This document shows positions 1 through 16,696 of a DNA stretch of 64,000 nt, piece by piece (position 1 is the stretch's first letter; each line of letters begins with the position of its first letter). Under the pieces are notes generated by a model. It had not been told where the DNA came from. It searched no databases and saw only the letters and a program-made list of their open reading frames with translations. Position numbers and translations under genes: made by a program. This DNA is from Streptomyces griseocarneus (GTDB taxonomy: Bacteria; Actinomycetota; Actinomycetes; Streptomycetales; Streptomycetaceae). The stretch spans positions 1 through 64,000 of the forward strand of contig PENC01000003.1 in assembly GCA_003674045.1 (NCBI GenBank), read 5' to 3'.

Positions 1-3000
1 GTTGGGGTCGGTGAAGTCGAATATCGGTCATACGCAGCATGCTGCGGGTGTGGCTGGTGTGATCAAGATGGTGGAGGCGATGCGGCATGGGGTGTTGCCG
101 CGGACGTTGCATGTGGATGAGCCGTCTCCGCATGTGGACTGGTCGTCGGGCAGTGTCGAGCTTTTGACGGAGTCTCAGGACTGGCTGGTGAATGGCCGTC
201 CGCGGCGGGCCGGGGTGTCGGCGTTCGGTATCAGCGGCACCAATGCCCATGTGGTGTTGGAGGAGGCGCCTGCGTCTGAGCCGGTGCCTGCGCCTGTTTT
301 GCCGGTGGTGGGTCCGGTGGTGGTGCCGTGGGTGTTGTCGGGTCGGAGTGCGGGGGCGGTTCGTGCGGCGGCTGGGCGGTTGTCTGGTGTGTCGGGTGAG
401 GTGGTGGATGTCGGCTGGTCGTTGGCTGCTGGGCGTGCGGTGTTTGATTACCGGGCGGTGGTGACGGGTCGGGATCGTGCCGGGTTGGTCGGTGGTCTGG
501 GCAGGGTGGCGCCGGTACGTGCTGTGCCGTCGAGGGTCGGGTTGTTGTTCGCTGGTCAGGGTGCGCAGCGGGCTGGTATGGGCCGGGGTTTGTATGAGGC
601 TTTTCCGGTTTTCGCGGAGGCGTGGGACGAGGTCACCGGGCTGCTGGATCCGGCGGTAGGCGAAGGGGCGTTGGCCGGTACGGATGTGGTGCAGCCGGGG
701 TTGTTTGCGTTTGAGGTGGCGTTGTTCCGGTTGCTTCGGTCGTGGGGTGTGATGCCGGATGTGCTGGTGGGGCATTCGGTGGGGGAGTTTGCTGTTGCGC
801 ATGTCGCGGGGGTTTTGTCGTTGGTGGATGCGTGCACGTTGGTGAGTGCGCGTGGTCGGTTGATGCAGGCGTTGCCGGATGACGGTGTGATGGTTGCGGT
901 GCAGGCTTCCGAGGAGGAAGTCGCGCCGTATCTGGGCTCTGTGGTTGACCTTGCCGCGGTGAATGCCGCCGGTTCGGTGGTGCTGTCCGGTTCGACGGCT
1001 GAGGTGGAACGGGTCGTGGCGGTGTTCCGGGATCAGGGTCGCCGTACTCGGCGTCTGGCCACGGATCGGGCTTTTCATTCGTCGTTGATGGATCCGGTGC
1101 TGGGTCCGTTGGCTGAGGTGGCTGCTGGGTTGTCGTATGGCAGGCCGCAGTTGTCTGTTGTGTCGACGGTGACGGGCGGGCTGGTTACTGAGGAGATGAG
1201 TTCGCCGCAGTACTGGGTGGATCATGTGCGTCGTCCGGTGCGGTTCGCGGACGCCGTAGCGGTTTCCGGGGCAGGGCTTTTCCTGGAGGTTGGTCCGGAC
1301 GGGGTGCTGTCCGGGCTGGTCGACGACGCCGTACCGCTGTTGCGTCCTGACCGCGCTGAGCCGGATCAGCTGGTGGCGGCGCTGGGTGAGGCGTTCACGC
1401 GGGGCGTCGAGGTGGACTGGTCCGCATACTTCGCCGGATCGGGTGGCAAGCGGGTCGATCTGCCGACGTATCCCTTCCAACGCGACCGCTACTGGCTGAC
1501 CCCGAACACCTCGGCCGATGTCTCCTCCGTCGGTCTCGCACGCGCCGAGCACGCGTTGCTCTCCGGCATCCTGGATCTCGCGGACGGTGGGATCGTCGCC
1601 ACCGGACGCGTCGCTCGCGACGGCCAGGGCTGGCTGCCGGGCGCCCTCGCCTCCGGTGCCGCGTTCGTGGATCTCGTGCTCTGGCTCGGTGACCGGGCCG
1701 GCTGCCCGTACCTCGCCCGGCTGGCCACGGTTTCTTCGGTGAAGGGGCCGGCCCGGCTCCAGGTGGTCGTCGGGGCGGTCGATGAGGCCGGTGAGCGCGA
1801 GGTCACCGTCGACATGCGTCCCGAGGACGCCGACGAGTGGGTCCGCTGCGCCACGGGCGTTCTCACGGCGGCATCGCCGCCGGTTCCCTCCGGCGCCACC
1901 ACTACGGCGCTGGCCGACCTGCCGGAGGACACCGCGCCGGACGGCTTCCTGCTTCACCCGGCGCTGCTGGACGAGGTGGTCCGGGAGGCGGCCGACGGCC
2001 TGGTGCCGACCGAGTGGGCCGGGGTGCGGGTTTACACGGCCGGCGCTGCCTCGCTGCGCGCCGACGTGACCGCGCTCGACGACGGTGCGCTGGCGCTGGC
2101 CCTGTACGACGGCGCAGGGGAGTTGGCCGCCTCGGTCGCGTCGGTCACCTTGACCGCGGCGCCCCCGACCGCCGCCGCCACGGTCGACGACCTCTTCCAC
2201 CTGTCGTGGCGGGAACTGCCGGCCGCCGACCGTGCCGATCCCGCCGACACCACGACGTGGGCCGTGCTCGGCCGGACGGTGGTGGGGTTCGACGTTCCGG
2301 CCGTCGCCGACCTCTCCGGCCTCGCGGACCTGCCCACCGTCCCGCCGGTCGTGCTCACCCGGGTGTCGACCGTCGGCGAACCGGCCGCCGCCGCGCACGC
2401 CGCCGCCGAACACGCCCTCGCTCTCGCGCAGTCCTGGCTCGCCGACGAGCGCTGCGCCGCCTCACGCCTGGTGTTCGTCACCGTCGGCGCGTCCGACGGC
2501 GGCGATCCGGCCGCGGCCGCGGTGTGGGGCCTGATCAGGTCGGCGTCGTCGGAGAACCCCGGCCGCTTCGGCCTGGTCGACACCACCGTGGACGACGCGA
2601 TCGGCGACATCGGTGCCGTGCCGTTCGCGGAGGAACCCGAAGCCCGGCTGCGGGACGGCGCGGTGCTGGTGCCGCGACTCGTCCGGACGGCCGGGGCCGG
2701 ACCTCGCCAGAACCCCGGACACCCCGCCCTGAACCCCGAAGGCACCGTCCTCGTCACCGGCGGCACCGGTGTCCTCGGCGCCCTGCTGGCCCGCCACCTG
2801 GTCACCGCGCACCGCGTCCGCAGCCTCCTGCTGGCCGCCCGCCGCGGCCCCGACGCGCCCGGCGCCGCCGCCCTGCGCGCCGAGCTGACCGAGCTGGGCG
2901 CACGCGTCGACATCGTCGCGGCGGACGTCGCCGACCGCGCCGACGCCGCCCGGCTGCTCGCCGCGGTGCCGCCGGAGCACCCCCTGACCGCGGTCGTGCA

Positions 3001-4057
3001 CACCGCCGGCACGCTCGACGACGGCCTCATCGGCTCCCTGACCCCGGAGCGGCTGCACAGCGTGCTGCGCCCGAAGGTCGACGGAGCCTGGCACCTGCAC
3101 GAACTCACGCGCGGCCTCGACCTGTCCGCGTTCGTCGTCTACTCCTCCGCCAGCGGCCTGCTCGGTGGCCCCGGACAGGCGAACTACGCGGCCGGCAACG
3201 CCTTCCTCGACGCCCTCGCACGTCAACGGGCCACCGCGGGGCAGCCGGCGCTGTCCCTGCCATGGGGTCTGTGGGCCGACGCCAGCGCCATGACCGGGCA
3301 TCTCGGCGCGGCCGATCTGCGGCGGCTGGAGCGCGGCGGCCTGGTGCGGATCACCGCCGAGGAGGGGATGGCCCTGTTCGACGCCGCGCTGGCCGGGGAA
3401 CATCCGGTGGCCGCGCCCGTCAAGTGGGACCGCAGGGCCCTGCGGTCGCTCGGCGCCGGGCTGCCGGCCCTGCTGGGCGACCTGGTCCCCCGGCGCGCGG
3501 GTCGGCGGGACGCCTCGGCCGACAGGCAGGACTCGCCCCTGGCGGCGATCACCACGGCCGACGGCGCCGAACGGGAGAAGCTCCTGCTGGAGTTCGTCCG
3601 CGCCGAGGTGGCCGGCGTACTCGGCTACGGCAAACCGTCCGCGGTACCCGTCGACCGGGCCTTCAGTGAACTCGGCTTCGACTCGCTCACCGCCATGGAA
3701 CTGCGCAACCGGCTGGCCCGCGGCAGCGGGATCAGCCTGCCCGCCACCCTGGTCTTCGACCACCCGACCGTCGCGGACACCGCCGGGTACCTCGGCGAGC
3801 GCATCGCGCCGTCGGCCGGCATCCCGGCGCCGGTCGGCGGCGTGCTGGAGGAACTGGCCCGGCTGGAGGCCGCGTTCGCCCGAGGCCCGGGCGCCGACCG
3901 CGACCTGCCTCAAGCCGTGGCCCGGCTGGAACGGATGCTCACGCGCTGGCGTACCGCCGCGGCCGAGGTGCCGGACGCCGACGCCTCGGCGGAGCGCATC
4001 GCCACGGTCTCCGTGGACGAACTGTTCGACATCATCGACGAACTCGACGCCTCGTGA
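1..4057 (+). CDS. Modular type I polyketide synthase, 3' part (KS tail-AT-DH*-KR-ACP-docking)
   Basis: The gene is cut by the left window edge; the reading frame runs from base 2. Domains in the visible residues are: the end of a ketosynthase with NIGHTQ (1-87), an acyltransferase (about 181-440) with GHSVGE near 257 and RAFH near 356, a dehydratase-like segment (about 505-735), a ketoreductase (about 914-1100) with TGGTGVLG, a YSSAS serine and an NYAAGN tyrosine, an ACP with LGFDSL near 1227, and a C-terminal docking tail. The AT motif is closest to malonyl-specific HAFH. The DH lacks the HxxxG histidine (the site reads [11 protein letters not shown]) and looks dead. The KR has an LDD motif (TAGTLDD), the B type. 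The module should therefore add a malonyl unit and leave a hydroxyl. It feeds the next PKS, whose best start lies 36 bases downstream. Confidence 0.95.
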   Translation, partial: LGSVKSNIGHTQHAAGVAGVIKMVEAMRHGVLPRTLHVDEPSPHVDWSSGSVELLTESQDWLVNGRPRRAGVSAFGISGTNAHVVLEEAPASEPVPAPVLPVVGPVVVPWVLSGRSAGAVRAAAGRLSGVSGEVVDVGWSLAAGRAVFDYRAVVTGRDRAGLVGGLGRVAPVRAVPSRVGLLFAGQGAQRAGMGRGLYEAFPVFAEAWDEVTGLLDPAVGEGALAGTDVVQPGLFAFEVALFRLLRSWGVMPDVLVGHSVGEFAVAHVAGVLSLVDACTLVSARGRLMQALPDDGVMVAVQASEEEVAPYLGSVVDLAAVNAAGSVVLSGSTAEVERVVAVFRDQGRRTRRLATDRAFHSSLMDPVLGPLAEVAAGLSYGRPQLSVVSTVTGGLVTEEMSSPQYWVDHVRRPVRFADAVAVSGAGLFLEVGPDGVLSGLVDDAVPLLRPDRAEPDQLVAALGEAFTRGVEVDWSAYFAGSGGKRVDLPTYPFQRDRYWLTPNTSADVSSVGLARAEHALLSGILDLADGGIVATGRVARDGQGWLPGALASGAAFVDLVLWLGDRAGCPYLARLATVSSVKGPARLQVVVGAVDEAGEREVTVDMRPEDADEWVRCATGVLTAASPPVPSGATTTALADLPEDTAPDGFLLHPALLDEVVREAADGLVPTEWAGVRVYTAGAASLRADVTALDDGALALALYDGAGELAASVASVTLTAAPPTAAATVDDLFHLSWRELPAADRADPADTTTWAVLGRTVVGFDVPAVADLSGLADLPTVPPVVLTRVSTVGEPAAAAHAAAEHALALAQSWLADERCAASRLVFVTVGASDGGDPAAAAVWGLIRSASSENPGRFGLVDTTVDDAIGDIGAVPFAEEPEARLRDGAVLVPRLVRTAGAGPRQNPGHPALNPEGTVLVTGGTGVLGALLARHLVTAHRVRSLLLAARRGPDAPGAAALRAELTELGARVDIVAADVADRADAARLLAAVPPEHPLTAVVHTAGTLDDGLIGSLTPERLHSVLRPKVDGAWHLHELTRGLDLSAFVVYSSASGLLGGPGQANYAAGNAFLDALARQRATAGQPALSLPWGLWADASAMTGHLGAADLRRLERGGLVRITAEEGMALFDAALAGEHPVAAPVKWDRRALRSLGAGLPALLGDLVPRRAGRRDASADRQDSPLAAITTADGAEREKLLLEFVRAEVAGVLGYGKPSAVPVDRAFSELGFDSLTAMELRNRLARGSGISLPATLVFDHPTVADTAGYLGERIAPSAGIPAPVGGVLEELARLEAAFARGPGADRDLPQAVARLERMLTRWRTAAAEVPDADASAERIATVSVDELFDIIDELDAS

Positions 4058-4092
4058 AGCCGAAAGACAGCGATCGAGAAGGGGGAGGACAC

Positions 4093-13005
<8,913 letters not shown>

Positions 13006-13042
13006 CAGGACCCACAGGACCCCGCAAAGGAGGAGGACATCC

Positions 13043-14284
13043 ATGACCGACACCGCGGAACGGGACCTGCTGGACCGTGCGGTCGTGCAGGATCCGTACC
13101 CGCTCTACCGCGAGATGCGCGAGCAGACCCGCGTCGGCAAACACGTCGTCAAAACCCTGTCGGCCGAGGTCCGGGCCTGGGTGGTCACCGGCTACGACGA
13201 CACCCGGGCCCTGCTCGCCGACCCCCGGCTCTCCAAGGACGCCGGCATCCTGCCCGAGGCGATCGCCCGGCACGCGCTGGACCCGTCGACGGTCGCGACC
13301 ACCTACCCGGCGAGCATGCTGTTCAGCGACCCGCCCGAACACACGCGGCTGCGTCGGCTGATCGGCCGGGCGTTCACCGCCCGCCGGGTGGAGGCCCTGC
13401 GGCCGTGGATCGTCGAGCTGACCGGCAAACTGCTCGACGGCATCGAGCCGGGTGCCGGGTTCGACGCGGTGGAGCGCATCGCCCTGCCGGTCCCGCTGGC
13501 GGTCATCGGCCGACTGCTCGGCGTCCCGGACGGGATGTACGAGGACTTCCGCCGCTGGAACGACGTCGTGGCCGGCATCGAGGCCGACCGCGAGGTCAAG
13601 CACGCCACCATCACCGAGGCGTACGGTGAACTGGCCGCTCTGGCGAAGGCCAGGCGTGAGCGGCCCGGCGACGACCTCATCTCCCAGCTGCAGCAGGTCG
13701 AGGACGACGGCGTCAGGATGACCGACGCCGAGTTGCTGGCGACGGTGTTCCTGATGATGAACGCCGGCTACGAGACCACGGCGAACCTGATCTCCAGTGG
13801 CCTGCTGGCCCTGCTGCTGCACCCCGACGAGCAACTGCGGCTGCGCCGCGACCCGGGCCTGGTGCCGCTGGCCGTGGAGGAGTTCCTGCGCTGGGAGAGC
13901 CCGCTGAACTTCACCACGATCCGCTGCACCGCCGAGGAGGTCGCCATCGGCGACGTCACGATCCCGCCCGGCGAGCTCGTGTTCTTCTCGCTGTGCGCGG
14001 CCAACCGGGACCCGGCCCGTTTCCACGCCCCCGACGTCCTGGACGTGGGCCGGGAGGCCGGTCACCTGGCGTTCGGCCACGGCGTGCACCGCTGCCTGGG
14101 TGCGCCGCTGGCCCGGATGGAGGGCCGCATCGTCTTCGGCGCGCTGTTGGAGCGCTTTCCGGCCTGGCACCTGGCGGTCCCGGCCGAAGCACTGGAATGG
14201 CGCGCCAGCCTGCAGTTCCGCGGCCTGCGGAGCCTGCCGGTCCGGATGGATTCCAAGGAGAGCGACATGGGAGGACCAGCATGA
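13043..14284 (+). CDS. Cytochrome P450 (PKS tailoring)
   Basis: A 413-residue soluble bacterial P450, expected to hydroxylate or epoxidise the polyketide. The I-helix oxygen-binding motif is AGYETT, the ExxR motif is in EEFLR, and the heme loop is FGHGVHRCLG with the cysteine at residue 351. The ATG start follows AAAGGAGG, 37 bases after the PKS stop, so the genes are probably one transcript. The stop overlaps the start of the SnoaL-like gene (ATGA), which suggests translational coupling. No ferredoxin or reductase gene is nearby, so electron partners must be elsewhere. The substrate is inferred only from position. Confidence 0.93.
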   Translation: MTDTAERDLLDRAVVQDPYPLYREMREQTRVGKHVVKTLSAEVRAWVVTGYDDTRALLADPRLSKDAGILPEAIARHALDPSTVATTYPASMLFSDPPEHTRLRRLIGRAFTARRVEALRPWIVELTGKLLDGIEPGAGFDAVERIALPVPLAVIGRLLGVPDGMYEDFRRWNDVVAGIEADREVKHATITEAYGELAALAKARRERPGDDLISQLQQVEDDGVRMTDAELLATVFLMMNAGYETTANLISSGLLALLLHPDEQLRLRRDPGLVPLAVEEFLRWESPLNFTTIRCTAEEVAIGDVTIPPGELVFFSLCAANRDPARFHAPDVLDVGREAGHLAFGHGVHRCLGAPLARMEGRIVFGALLERFPAWHLAVPAEALEWRASLQFRGLRSLPVRMDSKESDMGGPA

Positions 14285-14646
14285 ACGACACCGGTTTCGA
14301 CGCGGTGACCACGTTCTTCGAGCGCTGTGCGGTGGACGACGTCGAGGGCGCCGTCGCCTGCTTCACCCTGGACGGCTTGTGGATCATGCCGAACGGGCCG
14401 GAGCCGGGCACCACCTACCGGCGCGAGCAGATGACCGATCACCTCAACGGTCTGATCGAGCTCCGCAAGAAGCTCGAAGTCCAGGGCATGCACCTGGAGT
14501 TCGACGAGCCGATGCGTGCCGGCGACCGGGTCGTCGTCGAATCCCGCCTGCTGGACGCGGCTGACAAAGTCGTGGACCGCGGCGTGGACGTGTTCACCCT
14601 GAAGGACGGCCTGATCGCCGTCAAGGACGTCTACCGCAAGGCATGA
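14281..14646 (+). CDS. SnoaL-like / NTF2-fold small enzyme
   Basis: A 121-residue protein of the NTF2/SnoaL superfamily. It shows the usual opening helix, the segment in which the gene product is built around one polar pocket (AVACFTLDGLWIMPNGPEPG), and a closing DGLIAVKDVYR strand. Known members in polyketide pathways include aldol cyclases, epoxide hydrolases of polyether pathways, and IdmH, a proposed indane-forming cyclase of indanomycin. It overlaps the P450 by four bases and is followed 16 bases later by the AbyU-like gene. A role in ring formation or epoxide opening on the PKS product is an inference; the exact reaction cannot be read from the sequence. Confidence 0.85.
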   Translation: MNDTGFDAVTTFFERCAVDDVEGAVACFTLDGLWIMPNGPEPGTTYRREQMTDHLNGLIELRKKLEVQGMHLEFDEPMRAGDRVVVESRLLDAADKVVDRGVDVFTLKDGLIAVKDVYRKA

Positions 14647-14662
14647 GAGGACGGTCACCACG

Positions 14663-15064
14663 ATGTACCACGAGCTGAGCGAGCACATCCTGAGCGGCGA
14701 GTTCGACATCGACTTCGCCGCACCCGCGCTCGGACAGAGCGGCACCTACACCTCCGAACTGCGCGACCCGGACGGCAAGCCGGTCGGCACCGTGCACGGC
14801 ACGTACCGCCTGGCGATGAACCGGCCCGGTGACGGCGAGCTGATGGCGCACATCATCGAGCGCATCGAGCTGACCGACGGCGAACTGCACGTCGACGCCT
14901 GGTCCACCTGGGCCGGCCTGGCGGCGGGGGACACCCTGTACTGCCCGGTGACCGGTGTCTCCGGCGCCCACCTCGGGCGTCAGGGCTTCCGGGAATGGCG
15001 TCCGGTGGACCCCGGCAAGGTCGCCTTCGCCCGGATCGGGTTCTTCCAGCGTCCGACGCCGTGA
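14663..15064 (+). CDS. AbyU/PyrI4-like beta-barrel cyclase (candidate [4+2] cyclase)
   Basis: A 133-residue protein whose pattern matches, from memory, the allene-oxide-cyclase-like barrel of the spirotetronate cyclases AbyU and PyrI4. Shared hallmarks are an AAPALGQSG opening, a TYRL strand, a GELMAHIIERIELTDGELH strand pair, and the C-terminal PVTGVSGAHLG and GFREWR segments. Those enzymes catalyse intramolecular Diels-Alder closure; homologues also occur in polyether-tetronate pathways. It sits between the SnoaL-like gene and the CCR gene in one operon with short spacers. No tetronate genes (FkbH-like, glyceryl-ACP) are in the window and the PKS ends in a thioesterase, so the product need not be a spirotetronate. 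Family call fairly sure, reaction inferred. Confidence 0.78.
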   Translation: MYHELSEHILSGEFDIDFAAPALGQSGTYTSELRDPDGKPVGTVHGTYRLAMNRPGDGELMAHIIERIELTDGELHVDAWSTWAGLAAGDTLYCPVTGVSGAHLGRQGFREWRPVDPGKVAFARIGFFQRPTP

Positions 15065-15073
15065 GGTGACGCG

Positions 15074-16330
15074 ATGACTTCCGCTGTGCAGACGCGCACC
15101 GACACGCTGTACGACATCGGCGACCTGCCGCCGCTGGGGACCGTGCCCAGGCAGATGTACGCCTCGGTCATCCGGCCCGAGCGCTACGGCCCGCCGGACC
15201 AGGCGTTCCGGACCGAGGTCCTGGACGTCCCCGAAGTGCCCCCGGGCTTCGTCCTGGTCGCGGTCATGGCCGCGGGCATCAACTACAACAACGTCTGGTC
15301 GGCGCTGGGCCACCCGGTGGACGTGGTCGCCATGCGGAACAAGCGCGGCGAGCCCGAGCGGTTCCACATCGGCGGCTCCGAGGGCTCGGGCATCGTGTGG
15401 CAGGTCGGTGCCGGTGTGCGCTCGGTCGCCGTCGGCGACCACGTGGTGCTGTCCGGCTGCCGCTGGGAGGAGGACGACCCCGGGGTGCGGCTGGGCCGTG
15501 ACCCGCTGCTGGCCGCCTCGCAGCAGGCGTGGGGCTACGAGTTGAACTGGGGCTCGTTCGCGCAGTTCACCCTGGTCGCCGACTTCCAGTGCCACCCTAA
15601 ACCGGTCCCGCTGTCGTGGGAGGAGGCCGCCTGCTTCATGCTCTCCGCGGCGACCTCCTACCGCCAGCTGACCGGGTGGGCCCCGCACACCGTGCAGGCC
15701 GGCGACGCGGTCCTGATCTGGGGCGGCTCCGGCGGCCTCGGCTCGATGGCCATCCAGCACGTCCGGCGCATGGGCGGCCGGCCGGTCGCGGTCGTGTCCT
15801 CCCGCGACCGCTTCGAGCACTGCCTCCGCCTGGGGGCCGAGGGCGTGATCGACCGCCGCGAGTTCGGCCACTGGGGCCGGACGCCACCGGAGGGCACCGA
15901 GGAGCACCGGACCTGGAACGAACAGGTCCGCGCCTTCGGCCGGGCGGTCTGGGATGCGCTGGGCGAGCGGATCTCGCCCCGGATCGTCTTCGAGCACCCC
16001 GGCTCGGACACCCTGCCCACCTCGACCTTCGTCTGCGCGCCGGGCGGGATGATCGTGCTGTGCGGCGCGACCTCCGGCTACGCGGCGGACGTGGATCTGC
16101 GCGTGCTGTGGATGCGGCAGAAGCGGCTCCAAGGTTCGCACTACGCGGACCTGCGCGAATGCCGGGCGGTGACCGGCCTCGCGGCCCGGGGCCTGCTCGA
16201 CCCGTGTCTGGGCCGCACCTATACGTTCGACGAGATAGGCGCGGCGCACCAGCACATGCACGAGGGGACCCAGGCGTGCGGCAACCTGGCCGCGCTCGTC
16301 GGTGCCTCGGAAACCGGACGCGTGTCGTGA
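15074..16330 (+). CDS. ccr: Crotonyl-CoA carboxylase/reductase
   Basis: A 418-residue zinc-less MDR-family enzyme that reductively carboxylates crotonyl-CoA to ethylmalonyl-CoA, an extender unit for PKSs. Family marks are the N-terminal PRQMYASVIRPERYGPP block, GINYNNVW, WGYELNWGSFAQF in the CO2-binding region, the NADPH-binding segment IWGGSGGLGSMAIQ, and a C-terminal HQHMHEG. It lies nine bases after the AbyU-like gene, as the last member of the PKS tailoring operon. None of the three AT domains in view carries an ethylmalonyl signature, so the unit is presumably used by a module left of the window, or the YASH-type AT is relaxed. Acting on longer enoyl-CoAs is possible. Confidence 0.93.
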   Translation: MTSAVQTRTDTLYDIGDLPPLGTVPRQMYASVIRPERYGPPDQAFRTEVLDVPEVPPGFVLVAVMAAGINYNNVWSALGHPVDVVAMRNKRGEPERFHIGGSEGSGIVWQVGAGVRSVAVGDHVVLSGCRWEEDDPGVRLGRDPLLAASQQAWGYELNWGSFAQFTLVADFQCHPKPVPLSWEEAACFMLSAATSYRQLTGWAPHTVQAGDAVLIWGGSGGLGSMAIQHVRRMGGRPVAVVSSRDRFEHCLRLGAEGVIDRREFGHWGRTPPEGTEEHRTWNEQVRAFGRAVWDALGERISPRIVFEHPGSDTLPTSTFVCAPGGMIVLCGATSGYAADVDLRVLWMRQKRLQGSHYADLRECRAVTGLAARGLLDPCLGRTYTFDEIGAAHQHMHEGTQACGNLAALVGASETGRVS

Positions 16331-16696
16331 CCCACCGCGTCGCTCGGCGCGAGGGCGTGCCGAGCGACGCGGCCGGCGCGGTACCACCGGGTTCGCACGC
16401 CTCGCCGTCCGACGGAAACAGCGCACAGCGAGCCGAATTCCACGGCGCGAGCGTACCTTCTGTCTACAACCTCATTTTTCGAAGAATTCTCGCACTCCCG
16501 CCCTTAGTGGCACCGAAGCCTCGGTGACCGAGGTTTCCCGGATGACACTTCCTTAACAAGTCGGGTAAAGAGACAGTTTGAGCGCAATAAGCGTTGACGG
16601 TACAACAGTCCCTGAGATGTCATGATGCAGTGATTTCATTTCGGGCGTGACCGCCCGAGTGCAGGACATGGCGGAGACCGTAACGGGGGCGGTGTC
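16331..16696. other. Intergenic region between ccr and the LAL regulator
   Basis: This 366-base gap has no convincing gene. Its middle (about 16460-16620) is clearly less GC-rich than the flanks, as expected of a promoter region. It holds a hairpin listed separately and a TTGACG hexamer at 16594-16599 that could be a -35 element, but no convincing -10 is seen at the right distance. Confidence 0.6.
16515..16537. terminator. Hairpin after the ccr operon
   Basis: Inverted repeat GAAGCCTCGG / CCGAGGTTTC around a TGA loop: ten pairs including one G-U. It lies about 185 bases after the ccr stop and could end the PKS operon, though it lacks a long T tract. An operator upstream of the regulator is the alternative. 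Confidence 0.45.

Noticed and set aside
16594..16620. Full promoter for the LAL regulator at TTGACG
   Set aside because: The -35-like hexamer is good, but there is no acceptable -10 at 16-19 bases, so it is mentioned only as a possibility.
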